A DNA stretch of 64,000 nt from Caenorhabditis remanei. Taxonomy: Eukaryota > Nematoda > Chromadorea > Rhabditida > Rhabditidae. Positions within the stretch are counted from its first letter, which is position 1. Each line of letters starts with the position of its first letter. The notes under the pieces are model-generated. The model did not search any database and was not told the DNA's origin. It saw nothing but the letters and a program-made list of their open reading frames with translations. Positions 48,158 to 59,988 of the stretch are shown here, one piece after another. Both the position numbers and the translations under genes were made by a program. The DNA is taken from assembly GCF_010183535.1 (NCBI RefSeq), contig NC_071329.1, forward strand, positions 6,696,001 through 6,760,000, given 5' to 3'.

Positions 48158-49293
48158 CTACTGGTGGGTAGTTCCGGAGGTGTTCTGAAAAATATTAAAC
48201 CTATGGATCACTTGAAGTTGTCGCCTGCCTTTTTCCTTTTCCAAGTATTTAACAAACTTATTAACGTGTTTCACGATATTCAGCAAACCTTCACGTTGCT
48301 TTTGTTGAATGTCACGCAGTTGATTTTTGGGGTGAAATGCGGAAGCCTGGAAGTTGCAATCTATTTGTGTACATTCAAACATTCTGCTTAAAACTCACTA
48401 TAATGAGTAAACATGTGGGCAGTTTGATGAAAAAAGAATACGTCGAATACTTCAGAATTAATGCATTATATTCGAAAAAACTTAAAGCAAAAATTATGGA
48501 GATGATAGTTGTTATAGATGTCCCAATAATGCTTAATTTCTGTTTTTTCGTTATAATCTTCAGTTGTTGTAACAACGATGTGTCAGCAATTACTGGAAAA
48601 GAAAAACATTTCAACCATTCTTATTTTGATTTTTCCCACTGTAAAGAGCTGAAAATATAACTCTTTCGAAAACTCCGTATCCGAAGAAATGAAAAATAAC
48701 ACAGAGTGATCCGACTCCTGCTTCTAGGATAGTTAACAACCAGACCTGAAATGCATTTGAAATTTTCATTGTCAGGAAAACAAAACATATACTCAATACA
48801 TCATGTTACATACCGAGATCTTCATCGAGAACATGGCGGCTAAAGACTTCGATAAAACTTGGTACAGCAAGAGATAGCTGAAATTAGTTATTGGAACCAA
48901 GAGTGGAAGATTGTTTTGAAAATAAGTAAACGGTGGAAGTAGAAGAACGTCTCTTTTCTTTTCAGTTTTTCACTCACAGTAAAGCACTGTACACTTTTTC
49001 TTCTGACATACGGATGTCTTTCTCGCCTTGATTCACTTCGTTGATAAGGTATTGTCCATATCCACATATTAATATTAAACTAGCAATCAGATTGACAAAT
49101 TCAGTCATTCTGTTGAAACACGTTTTCGGTTTAGCTGAAAAATGATTTGTTTGTTTAGCAGTCTCGGTGAGATCGCATAAGCTGAGTCAGTTCAAAGATG
49201 TTCGCACTTACATCTATCGTTCAATTGTAATAAATCTACATTACTTTGATCTGTCACTTGGAAGTAAATTTGGTTTATGTCTAGGGCTATCAT
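48158..49293 (-). CDS. Multi-pass membrane protein of unknown family
   Basis: Six exons (49212-49293, 48978-49134, 48814-48877, 48640-48745, 48399-48592, 48158-48346) give 263 residues in consistent phase. The intron before exon 5 is 47 bp with a GTGGGA donor. At least five hydrophobic segments: LIASLILICGYGQYL, LLLYQVLSKSLAAMF, VWLLTILEAGVGSLCVIF, IIGTSITTIISIIFALSFF and FFIKLPTCLLII. The C-terminal ~60 residues are charged and cytosolic-like (QQKQREGLLNIVKHVNKFVK). Length and the intron placed before V(Y)W resemble the two flanking membrane genes, but sequence similarity is too weak to call them one family. The start is the first ATG of the open frame. A chemoreceptor-like or transporter role is possible but unsupported. 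Confidence 0.65.
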
Positions 49294-50246
49294 TTTGAAA
49301 TGATCTTTATTCATTTACAAAACCCATTGAAATCTTTCAAATCTTATGACGTGAACTACAGTGCAATGATAGTCGTATTTTTCAATAGAAAATGATAAAC
49401 TTTAAGAGACAATCTCTGACTGCCTCAAGCATAAGCCCACAGGCCATGTTACACATGGACAAAGTTGATCCGCTTCGGCTGATTTTTCAATATGTTAGTA
49501 CCCAAGGAATTCTAAGAATTTTAGACCATACCAGATTAGGCTCCGCCCCCTTTGACACATCATCGAGCCAGATCTTTAGTATTACACTCCGTAAAATATC
49601 TATGGGTATTACACTCCGTAAAATATCTATCCTAGACTTCGCACCTTCGGGAAAAACAAGAAGGAATACAGAAAAATCGGTTACTGGCCTTCGATTCATC
49701 GTACAAAATAATCCCCAAGTGATTATTCTTATGATTCTACTACTTTTCTTAAACCACTCAATTGCCAGTTTTTTGACCGTTCAAGATCTATGAGGCCATG
49801 CAAAAAGCGAGATTTCCACTTTTTGCTTTTAGGACAACTTTTTGTCGGCAAAGAACTACAGCTCACAAAAATTGAAGTTTTCAAGTTTGGTTGCGTGGTT
49901 CTCGAGTCCAAGGATGAGAAAATGTTAAAACTTGGTGATAAACATGTCTCAGGTATCAAAAACTATCATTTCAAATGAAGAAATCTACACTTTTTGTCAA
50001 GCCATTTTTCCGGAGACATGTCTCAAAGTTGACTGATTTCCTCTTTCTAAGTTCGAAGAATGTGTTATAGTTAGTCTGCCTAATTCTTTTAAACTCACAG
50101 AACAATTGTAATGTCTTCTCTTAATTCTTGTACATTCTCTGCGGCGTCATTTCCCAGAAGGTGAATTACTCTCCGAACATTTGTACAGTCGAGTAGAACG
50201 GTTATTGTACGTGTAGCTGTCACATTATTGGTGACGTCTACTCTTG
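49294..50246. other. Intergenic region between the third and paralogous membrane genes
   Basis: No supported gene. A direct repeat of ~27 bp (TATTACACTCCGTAAAATAT) lies at 49581-49632. A 61-codon open stretch on the minus strand at 50095-50280 looks protein-like but has no partner exon. 50005-50090 matches the upstream flank of the membrane gene at 44.5-45.8 kb. Confidence 0.5.
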
Positions 50247-51692
50247 ATGCAGAAGAAAATCGATTCTCGTCGTTCACCAAAAAATTTGGTTTTCGACAGA
50301 AGAAAACTTATATATCTACTAAAAGATATCTGGATACTTCCCCTCAATCCGATATATTTCATTTTGAAACACCTTTTCAGTCATTCTGCAATTTTCACCT
50401 TTTCATCCAATATTATTTTTTGGCACACCTATCCTCTCATCTCTTCTTTGACACCTTTCTTGTTTTATAAACAACATAGAACAGTTGTAATGATTATCTC
50501 GGGTAATTTTCTCTTGTGCATTACTTTCTTCACAATGATGTCAGAAATGTCAAGAAGAATTCAAAAAACCAAAGACATGCAGATTGGACTTTTTGGAATG
50601 ATTTTAATGAGTTGGTGTTTAATATTGGCAATCATAACAAAAGATAGTTTGGATTATTGGAAGGTTTATTTTTCATTCCCTTAATGAAACTCATCTCTGA
50701 TCATTTCAGGTCGCCTACGTAACCTATCCCACCGCAATTTACATGCTTCCCGGATTCTATCGGATTTATACCAGTACTGACACTACTTTTTATGTGAGAC
50801 CAAATAATGAAAAGGTTCCAGTTGATTTGTGCGTAGTGCTAATTGCAATCGCTCATCTTGTTATAGCTGGATGCATTTTTATGTCACAGGTAAGCGAAAT
50901 TTGAAGAGTTTTAATGAATTTTCTAGATCAAACCAAGATTATCGTTTTTGTTGTTGACAGTATTCAGATAGCTTTTACAGTTTTTGAGACATTCATACTT
51001 ACAAAATGAGTCTTTGGAGAAGCTGTTTTCAAACGACCTGTAAATTTGGTTATACGTACTTTCGACTACGAGGAGTCCATTTCTGCAGTCAAAACCTGCT
51101 AAATCTCTCTGCGAGCCGAATTATGAGCTCTCAAACTTTTCATACCGTTAAGTTTTTTCACACGGAATTCTAAATTGACTGCATATGTGTACGCAAACGG
51201 TTTTTCTTTTTCCAGAGCTCATAACTCGGTTGGGGAACACATTTGCGGCTGATTTGAAATTCCATGTGAAAAACTTAACTATATAAAAAGTTTGAGAGCT
51301 CGTAACTTGGCTCGCAGAGACATTTAGCAGGTTTTGACTGCAGAAATGAACTCTCCGTAGTCGAAAGTACCTAGGACCAAATTTATAGATCTTTGAAAGC
51401 CGCGTCTCCAACGACTTCCCTTATTAGCTTTTCATATTCATTCAAACGAGATTTCTAGAAAAAACCAATTAATTTTCAGGTTTATTGGCTTGACTGTCTC
51501 ATAATTCTCTTCGCATCGTTTTTCTTCTCCATTGATCTCTACTGGATTTCAACTATGAACTCGTATACTCTCCGAAGACATTATCATTACAAATGGCAGT
51601 TCGAACCAAAGGGAGATATCTATTCAAATGTCATTATCACTTCAAAACACTTTTGGGAAGAGGACGAGATTATCCAATGGACTTTTGTTTGA
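50247..51692 (+). CDS. Multi-pass membrane protein, family A member 2
   Basis: Three exons (50247-50663, 50710-50889, 51480-51692) encode about 269 residues. Paralogue of the minus-strand gene at 44538-45776: shared RRSPKNLVF/RPSPKNLVF, SWCLILAIITK, VYWL(E/D)CLIILFASF, SIDLYW(V/I)ST and the RHYHYKWQF tail, with both introns at the same positions. It has the same hydrophobic layout of about six segments. Intron 2 is enlarged by a ~410-bp inverted-repeat element. No known domain was recognised. Its 3' end is 85 bp from the 3' end of the GPCR gene on the opposite strand. Confidence 0.83.
50990..51410. repeat. Inverted-repeat element in intron 2 of the membrane gene
   Basis: Left arm blocks ACTTTCGACTACGAGGAG, TTTCTGCAGTCAAAACCTGC and GAGCTCTCAAACTTTT recur inverted in the right arm (AAAAGTTTGAGAGCTC, GCAGGTTTTGACTGCAGAAA, CGTAGTCGAAAGTAC). 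Arms of ~150 bp flank a ~90-bp loop near 51160-51240. MITE-like. Confidence 0.8.
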
Positions 51693-51777
51693 TTTTTCTA
51701 TGCTTGTTGACACGAAACCAATAAATATCACAAATCATTATAAAATTTAAAAAGCTTTATTACACATATCAAGTAAT

Positions 51778-54384
51778 TCAGAATGTGACGACGGCCCTTT
51801 CCTTTGTTTCATCATCAAAGAACCATGCACAACATCCGTAGCACAGCTTCTTAGTCGTCCGAGGGATTCGACGACTTTCTGGAATTACAACTTTACAGTT
51901 AGATCTACATAATTTCCGATATACCTGGCAGTTTATTTGTCGAACTTGTATCCGATAGAAACGAACTGATATTCTTATCGAAAATATGTTTGGCAACACT
52001 TCTGACCATTTTGTTGACCATCAAAAAGAACAATGGGTTGACTAGTTGATTGAATATTGTTACGCTGAAAAATAACTTGTCTGTCTGTGTGTCCATAAGT
52101 CCAAAACCTTACCAATATGAGAATATCGTCCATATCCATTGAAGTGAAAGTTGAGCATTCTTGAAGAACGGAGTCAGCATATCAGTTACATTTACCATCT
52201 GAAAAGAAATCTGTCTGTGTGTTCGCACATCCGGATGTCTTGCTTACCTCCAAAGCAACTGTTATGATTAATGCTTGAATAACCAAAGAAGTATCTCGAT
52301 CAGTTTTCTTTTGGTTTTGATTGTCAGCAACTTGTCGTTTTTTCATTATAAAAATGAAAATCAGGAAATACATTCCGAGCATTATGATTGGGAGGCATGT
52401 AGAGGAAAGGGTGAAAAACTGAAAAAGAACTTTGTCTGTCTGTTTGTCGGTGGAGTCCAGATGTCCAGTCTGTTGAATGCTAAGCATTCAAAATAACAGG
52501 TTTCTGTCGGATCCTAAGTGAGCAAATTTAAATCCTTGGCTGTCAGATTTTGAGTCAATGGTAAATTCTAGGGCAATGGACGGTTTCTAGGCCGTTATGT
52601 GATTCTAGATCCAAATTTTAAGATTCCACGACTGCATATTCGTCAGATCCTGGGCTGTCAGATTCTAGGCCACCGGTACATGGAATTTTAGGCCCCCAGT
52701 GGATACAGTGTTTGGAAATTATAACCTTGGACGGTTTTTAGGCCGTCATGTGTGCTCTTTCTAGGTCGCCAGATTCTAGACCAGCTACAATATCCCAATA
52801 TTCAAATATCCTCTCCTCACCTTCGTCAATAAATTCGTTCCTAACAAAACCTCCTTCATTGAGATTGTCTTTTTCGAGAAAGTCTTCGTAGTACCATAAT
52901 TATAATTCCAAAAAACTATAAAATTGATATAAACCCAGATGAAACTCGATATAATATGAATTCCTTTTGTCGAGAACACAGATAAAATACTGGGACAAAC
53001 AAAGACAGCAAATCGATTGATTGTCATGAGAAGAGTGAAATATAAGGAGGCTTGCTCTGTGATCATGATTCCGTACGATCCGATTTTATACCAGAATCGA
53101 TTGGCCGACTCTTCGTCACTCTGAAAACATGTGTGAGATGACTGACAGACACAATCAAATAACTCACATCAAATAACATTATGGGCAAAACAGTAGTGAG
53201 TTGCAGAAAGATGTGAATTGCATTAGCCGCTGTTAAGTGATATACGATGGCGAAAAATGGGAACTGCAACAGAAAACAACATTTGAGATTTATAAAGAAG
53301 AAATGAGTCATACCTCTTGAAACCGTTTTCTTCCTCTGATTAGAACAACAATGAATACGGAAACAGCGAATAGTCCGATGATGATAAGAGAGGCGAACGC
53401 AGTGGCTGCAGCTACGATTGGGATGTATTCAGTTGTGGTGACGTTAAGGTCAGTGATGGTTTCGTTCAGGATTAGGGCACCTTTTCCCTGCAAAACAATA
53501 TGAGATTATAGTGGTGTCTGGACAAACAGACATGAGTACAGACACACACTTGTTAGAAAAGTCATGAATCTCTACCAAAAGTCTACCAAAATCTTTTTCA
53601 AAACTAGAAGCCTAAATTTTTGAAAATATTTAGAATCGAGAACTAAAAACCTTGGAAGAAATTGTAATAAAGAAAAGAATTGTGAATTTTCATTTTCAGA
53701 TATTTTTTCAGTGTCTGTCTGTCTGTCTGTCTGTCATTCCAGATGTCACTCCCTCGTGAAAAAATATATAACTCTCATTTCCCAAAAGCCTAGTCTGTTT
53801 CCTGCAAAAATATTCAAAATTTCTAAAATTTCAGCCCTAAAATTTCGAATTTTAGTATTTACTAAGCAAAATATCTTGATACTCACAGCTCTACAACAAT
53901 AGCCTACCCAACATTTTCAAATTAAACGACTCTGAAATTAGACAATCTAGAATCTAGTGATGTGGAATTCGATAGAATCTTGGATTTTTCAGATCTGAGC
54001 ACTCGCTTTTTTGAAAAATTATGACCCAGACTTCGAAGACGGTTGTCAAAGAGCTAGCATTTCATGATTTTCTGTAATACGTTGGCTTCGAATCCATCAG
54101 TTACCTAAAACCTCATGGCCTAGAATACCATGGTGACCTAGGATCCGACTAGGCTGCGTCTTTGAATCACACTGGTTGTGTACAAGATTTCTGTAATCAA
54201 AAACCGGCAAAAACTAGTCGCCTACGAGTCTTGCGAACATCGGGACACCCAAACCTTCCTACAGACATTTTTCCCCACTTACCGGGTCATCCGTGACCAA
54301 TGTGATATTAATTGTAGTAGCTTCTACTGGAAATTCTGACGAAGTCTCTATCAAATTATCTGTGGTGATATCTGTAGTCTCCAT
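51778..54384 (-). CDS. Nematode chemoreceptor-like 7TM GPCR
   Basis: Eight exons (54283-54384, 53314-53487, 53168-53263, 52821-53120, 52248-52418, 52113-52198, 51925-52064, 51778-51878) encode 389 residues in consistent phase. A Thr-rich N-terminus with several N-X-T/S sites precedes TM1 (IIIGLFAVSVFIVVLI). TM3 ends in the NRFAVFVCP equivalent of DRY. TM4 is IISSFIWVYINFIVFWN, TM5 LGMYFLIFIFIMKK, TM6 LVIQALIITVALE, and TM7 has NQLVNPLFFLMVNKMVR, the NPxxY position. A Cys-rich, charged C-tail follows (KKLCYGCCAWFFDDE). The pattern is closest to the srx/srw-type families of Caenorhabditis, though I cannot fix the class. Ligand unknown. The start ATG follows a TTTTCAG acceptor, a possible spliced-leader site. 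Intron 5 is only ~49 bp and is made mostly of a CTGTCTGTGTG...CCGGATGTC motif. Confidence 0.85.
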
Positions 54385-55035
54385 TCTTTTCTTCTGAAAA
54401 TATTTGGATCAAAAATAGTAAAGACGGGGTATCAAAAAATCAAAAAATGAGTAAACAAGTAGTATACAACTTCTGAATTCCAGCTCAGATAAATCAAACT
54501 CTGCAAGAAACATGATCTTTCTCTTAAATAAGATGAAGAAAAGATTGGCATCTGACTGCTTCATGAGCTCTAGACGATTGACAGCATCAAGGAGCAGACG
54601 AGATGGAAAGAGGGTAGAGACAAGTTCCGACGGGATTTGATTAGATTCGAATCACTTGACAATGAGTAATGGAGAGAGAGATGGAGGGGGAGTCCTCCTG
54701 GTACGGGGGGATTAGAAACTTGTTTGTTATTTAGAGATCAAAATTGCGGTTGGAAGACGTTTTAAAATCAAGGATAAATTTCAGAGTCGTTGAATTTAAA
54801 AGGTTTGGGTAGACTGTTGTTGGAGAGCTGTGATTTGAACTTTGAAATACTGAAATTCGACATTTTCAGGCTGAAATTTACAGAAATTTTAGAAATTTTG
54901 CAGGAATCTTTCAGACTAGACTTTCGGGAAATGAGAGTTATAAACTGCTAAATGAGAGAGACATCTGGAATGACAGACAAACAGACAGACACTGAAAAAA
55001 TTCAAGATCTGAAAATGAAAATTCACAACTTATGT
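53680..55035. repeat. Inverted repeat pair flanking the first exon of the GPCR gene
   Basis: The block 53680-53850 (ATTTTCATTTTCAGAT, CAGTGTCTGTCTGTCTGTCT, CATTCCAGATGTC, AACTCTCATTTCCC, AAATATTC) recurs inverted at about 54885-55035. The arms are ~150 bp and lie ~1 kb apart, enclosing exon 1 and part of intron 1. Confidence 0.75.
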
Positions 55036-56767
55036 CAAAATCTAGTCACTCAATTCAGTTTTTAAAAAAAAAAAAGACCAGGTCTTTCCTTCTCAATAAT
55101 TTCACTTTTCACACTAATCATTAAAGAATTCAAATTTAAACAAATAGCAGTTCCAGTTACAGCTCACAAAAAGAAGAAAATAGGAAATTTCTATTTAATT
55201 ATGGTTTTTACAATAAAATCAAAGAAAACAAATCATTCTAAAAACTTCTGGAATTCTGTCTAGTCACACTGGCCTATCAGAATTTCTAGAAAATTGAAGC
55301 AGAGTTTTGAGAACTTGTTACGGTGTCAAGAATTGCTCATATTCTAACACTTCTAATATCAAAAGAGACACCGAATCAAGATCTTCATTATTGCAGTTGA
55401 CTACTTTTTTGTACAACCTCTCCCTAAAAAGTTACAGCACGTTAAAGAGAGAAGGTCCGCTGTGCCGAGCTATTGGTAAAGGTGTATGTTTTATTCTGCC
55501 CTCACAGCTCTATGAAGAGCCCACACAAAAAAGGTGTCAACTACAAAAATGAAGATCTAGGTTTGATCTACCAGAAAAATTTAAATTTGATCAAATTTCA
55601 GCAAAGACACCGTCACAGAGTTACTTTTTTCACGCAGAATGCTTTTTTCGACGCTATAATTTGTTTTCCATTTTTATTGTTTTTCCGAAAACCAACAAGT
55701 TCAATCTAATTCTCAAAATTACCACCTGGAATAGAGCACTCAGCTTTACGAGTCTATTCCAGACAGTCTATTCAGACATGCAAAAAATATTTATTCGATT
55801 GTTACAGTAATCCGCTTTTAACATTAACAGCTTGAAAATTACCTTCATTGCCTATGGAAATCAAAGAAAAATAATGACCTCAAAGAAAGAAATTCTGGAA
55901 TATATGTGTTCCCATAAAGTCATAACTTCCCTCCCACCAAATTAGGATTATTCAATTACTTCCGAAAGAAAAAGGAGAGGGAGTAGCTGTCGTCGTGTGA
56001 ATGATTTATGATTACGTGTAATAAACAACTAGGATAAGAAATCGAAGAACAGGAAGTTTACTCATATAATTTATATCACTACGAGTAGTATTAGGTCAAT
56101 AAACAAAAGTGATCTGTGTACGTCTACATAGATTTATGTGTGTACTTGGCTCATTCTTTGCAATTTCAGATGAGAGAATTAAAAGACCAAAAAACATGCG
56201 TAGAGTTTTTTAAATTATGGTTTTGCAGAAGACGTGGTTTTGGGCATACCGAGAGATTAAAATAATTCAAGGCGAAATGTTTTTGGACTTTTGGATTTTG
56301 GTATCGCATTGGATCGTTTCATGTCTACTAAAGTTCGTCAATGTAAAAATCAACCGAATATGACCTAGAGCCCCCAGACCTGGATATCTGCGACTACTTC
56401 CCAACAAACAAAAGTCTGAAGAACATGTACTCGAAAACTTTTTTTTGTAAGATTATGTAAAGTATTCCACCTGTCATCTCCTCGTGCATTTGTCCGAGAA
56501 AACATTCGAATTCCTGAAAAACAAATGAAATACTTCCGATTATTCCTTCGTCAGAATTCTCTAGGGGGATCCGTGAAAAGTTTCTAGAAGTTGTTATTCA
56601 AAAGTGCGCGTGAACCGAGAAACTTTGAAATTAAAGACTTGTGCTAAAACCGATAGATGAGAAGATGGCTAGACTGAAAGTGATTAAGTTGTTAAGATCG
56701 AGTAGAGTCCAGATGCCCTAAAGCGTAGAAGAAAATTTAAAGTGATGATGACCCTCAATTCAGACAA
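55036..56767. other. Intergenic region, no supported gene
   Basis: 55290-55625 is a degraded relative of the CAGTACCG MITE: GATCTTCATTATTGCAGTTG near 55380 and CAACTACAAAAATGAAGATC near 55540 are inverted. Near 56490-56580, GTCCGAGAAAACATT and CTGAAAAACA resemble the F-box exon of the 6-14 kb array and may be a decayed relic. The remainder is AT-rich without recognisable content. Confidence 0.5.
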
Positions 56768-57184
56768 TAGCAAAAGATGGAGAAGGCGAACTTCGATGGA
56801 AAGACAATTCAGGCTACAGTATGTCTACGGGCGATACAGAGAATCGACGAGTATTAGGCGAGGATTGAGGAAGTTGGAGACTTGAATATGGTAGGTCAAA
56901 TCGTAATGCGGAAAAATGGTGTCGGGTTCTAGTCCGCAAATGCTAGAATCTTAGGCCACCATGATCATAACCTATGCCGACGGACTTTCTACAGACCAAA
57001 TAAGTTGATAGTCTATAATTGATTTTACTGTCTGCCTGTTTGTCCGTGCATCTGTCTATCCCGATGTCCTCTCTCCTATTTCTACTTCCAGGCCGAGCGT
57101 CACCGTCTCGCAATGATCGACTGCCGTGATACAGTATTCCTGGTGGTTCATGTGGACTTACTACTCGATAGAGATGAAGTTTGA
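56768..57184 (+). pseudogene. Broken copy of the last exons of the CEP104-like gene
   Basis: GATGGAGAAGGCGAACTTCG onward copies part of exon 5, intron 5 and exon 6 of the gene at 57795-59222 (parent 58768-59131). The frame is broken: the parent's GAGTATGAGGCG reads GAGTATTAGGCG, a stop, and about 27 bp (parent ATTTGGCGACGAGGAGAAGC region) are deleted. The end reads CGATAGAGATGAAG followed by TTTGA, with the exon donor altered. It lies 0.6 kb upstream of the intact gene in the same orientation. Confidence 0.88.
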
Positions 57185-57794
57185 TGTCTCTAAATTCCTT
57201 GAGTGTCAGTCCAACTTTAGACCAGCTTCTCATCTTGGAACCTGGTCTAACCATGCTAAATCCTAGACCACGAAAATCGAATCCAAGATTATCTAGAGCC
57301 TAGTCTTATTGTTTGTTTTTTGTAACTCAATTTGTCCATTTGTTTGTCTGTTTATCCAAATTCCCACCCAGGAGTCCATAATTGCATGTCTCACCTCCTA
57401 AACTAGATTATCTTCTATTCTCGCCAGGTGATCTCCGCTTAAATCTCTCTATAATTTTGCTCTCAAAACCGAAAACTTGACGCATTTCCTATCGCTTCTG
57501 TCTCTTCTGTCTGAAGAGGTGGCTGTTGTTTTTCCATTTGTTAAATTCAATTATACTTCAGATTGTTGCACGTGTTTGCTTCCTGGTCTCTTAAAATTCA
57601 AAAATCGTTTTTCTTTTCGAACTATGAGGGGGAAAATTGGAAGAAGACGAGGGAAGATGTATCCAGGAGACCGCTGGTAGCTAGGGGAGATGGACACCGG
57701 GAAAGGGAGCAAAAAGAGCAGGAAATTCACTATACAAACCAGAAATTCATTTTCTTTTTCATTTTCTCTTTCTGTGTGTCCATTTGTCCTACCC

Positions 57795-59222
57795 ATGACA
57801 GAATCCCGAAAAGGAGTTGCTCTCCGAGAGCTCTACTGGAAAACTCTAGTTCTAGGAAGCCACTATCCAGCAGAATTCGATGGAGGACGGTTTAGAAGCA
57901 CGCCGGGGTGAGTTTAGAAATGTATGGAACTCTCTCTAAAATTTCATATTTTCAGAGATTCATTCCCAATGGACGTTGTGATTGGACTAGACAAAATAGC
58001 CAATGTCTATAAGGTTGTCATTGATGCTGACGAGTCTTTTACGCGTATGTTTTTGCACTTTTTGGGAGCAACTTTTAGGGAGAATCGTGTTTTGGAGTGG
58101 GGACTCAAAAAAAATTGCAGCTTCTCGCGTTACAATTCGAGTTGGAAAAGGGGATTTGGGTAGCGAAGTGAACTACAAAAACGCGAGAATCGCAAAGTAT
58201 CAGAAGCCTGTGACCTTGGAATTCTTCCGAAGAGAACGATCTGCGAGTCGATTGGAGAGCAAGTTAGTTTGTTAGTTTCAGCATGGAAAGTGCGCTCTAT
58301 AGATTAATGGTTTCCTTATCAGTGGAGTGCTTTTGTCCTGTTAGTGTCCAACTAATTTCTCCAGAAACGCCTTCACCGACGCCGTCGGTCAATATGTCTG
58401 GATCACCATCGAGAAACCCATTCCACTATCTCAAAATCCTCACGGTCAAATTGAAATCCGAAAACTAACAGTCCTCGGGTACCCTCTACCTGAAGAAATG
58501 CTCCGGGGAGCCCCCATCGAAGAGCAGAAATCGATAGAAGATGACGTGGCAAGTCTGAAAATGGAGAAGTTGGAAATAGAGCCACGTGGAGTTCCGAGAA
58601 AAGAGCAGAAAGTGGAGAGACATAGCTAGTAAGTCAATATTCAGTTATTTATCTGAAAGTTACTGAATTCCAGCGAAGGCGACGGAATGTCAATGAAATC
58701 GGAGACGAATCTCAGTGGTGACCCGTTGACATCAATCCGAACGATTCGGAAAGTTCTCGAGCAGAAAATGGAGAAGGCAAACTTCGACGGAAAGACAATT
58801 CAGGCTACAGTATGTCTACGGGCGATACAGAGAATCGACGAGTATGAGGCGAGGATTGAGGATTTGGCGACGAGGAGAAGCAAGGCGTTGGAAGTTGGAG
58901 ACTTGAATATGGTAGGTAATCCGGACAGGTCGTGTCGAATTCTAGTCCACGGATGTTAGAATCTTAGGCCGCCATGGTCGAAATCTAAGTCTGTCTATTC
59001 GTCCGTACATCTGTTTATCCCGATGTCCTCGCTCCTAATTCCAGGCCGAACGTCACCGCCTTGCAATGATCGACTGCCGTGATACAGTATTCCGGGCGGT
59101 TCATGTGGACTTACTACTCGATAGAGATGAGGTACCTTTTTTCTTTTTTTACTGGAAATTTCTCTTTATAAAAGTTTCAGCTCCGCGCCATCGGCGTCCA
59201 ATCGGAATGGGCGGATAGATAA
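57795..59222 (+). CDS. Short CEP104-like protein (N-terminal jelly-roll plus coiled coil)
   Basis: Seven exons (57795-57907, 57956-58044, 58121-58262, 58365-58628, 58674-58911, 59045-59131, 59181-59222) encode 324 residues in phase. Residues ~20-150 (FRSTPGDSFPMDVVIGLDK, SRVTIRVG, then FTDAVGQYVWITIEKPI and IEIRKLTVLG) follow the order of the N-terminal jelly-roll of human CEP104, including its (Y)VDAVGQF-like core. Residues ~225-320 are helical with EARIEDLATRRSKALEVGDL and AERHRLAMIDCRDTVF, like the CEP104 coiled coil and UVR-like region. Human CEP104 (~925 residues, from memory) continues with a TOG domain and zinc fingers, which are absent here. CEP104 acts at cilium tips and on microtubule plus ends, and a related ciliary role is inferred only. 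A broken copy of its 3' part lies just upstream. Confidence 0.78.
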
Positions 59223-59315
59223 CAAATTTATTGATTCTTGGGAGTTGTTCGGATTTCTGTTTTTGAAAAAAAGTAGTCGAATCAATAAATATATTGTGGA
59301 GAATGGGACCAATGT

Positions 59316-59988
59316 TTAATGCTTATCGGTAGTTGGAGCGACAGTACTCGAGAGAATCACGGCGGGGACTACGGTAGCGTTGACGGGAGCTGTCGAGTTG
59401 GATTTCGGCGCGTCTTCGAACAGTTCTCCGACGAATTTTCCGATTTTCGAGATCTAAAAAATCAATTTCGAAAAAAAAGGAATCTGACTTCATTCAACTC
59501 ACCGCGTGTTTCACAGATTTCACCGAGTCCTCAATGTAGGTTCGGATGGTTTCGGTAATCGGTTTCTCGTCGTCTTCCGGTTTTTCCGTCGATACAGAAC
59601 TAGCTACAGTAACGTTGACTACGGTAGCGACGGTTACGGTAGCTGGTGGTGGTACGGTAGATTTGGTTTCAAGTGACTTTTCACCAGAGGCATCATTCTC
59701 AGCCTTAGCCTCGGCGGACTCGGCGCAGGAAATCTGAAAATGGGCGTGTCTGTCTGTGTGTCCGGATATCCACATGTCCGTAAAAATTAAAAATTTGAAA
59801 GAAATAATGGGCGGTCTGTAGGTGTCTCTGGATATACTTTTTTTTCTGAATTTCGAGTTTTTTTTGAAATTCAGAAGACGTCAGAATTCTCGCACGTCTT
59901 CTGAATCCCAGAATCCCACATAACTTACCGTATTCACCAATGCCAACACGACGAACATCATCGTGAATCCACGTCGTCCAACCATCAT
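59316..59988 (-). CDS. Small secreted Thr/Val-rich protein
   Basis: Three exons (59929-59988, 59503-59733, 59316-59453) encode 142 residues. Residues 1-24 (MMVGRRGFTMMFVVLALVNT then ISCAES) form a typical signal peptide with cleavage after SCA. The mature part is low-complexity: an acidic/Ala N-terminus, VTVATVVNVTV, a stretch PEDDEKPITETIRTYIEDSV, and NST/NAT sequons. No Cys-rich fold or enzymatic motif is present. Probably an extracellular, perhaps glycosylated, nematode-specific protein. Its 3' end is 94 bp from the end of the convergent CEP104-like gene. Function unknown. Confidence 0.82.

Noticed and set aside
50095..50280. Minus-strand frame with TVLLDCTNVRRVIHLLGN
   Set aside because: It looks protein-like and ends in a possible donor, but it overlaps the start of the plus-strand membrane gene and no partner exon was found on either side.
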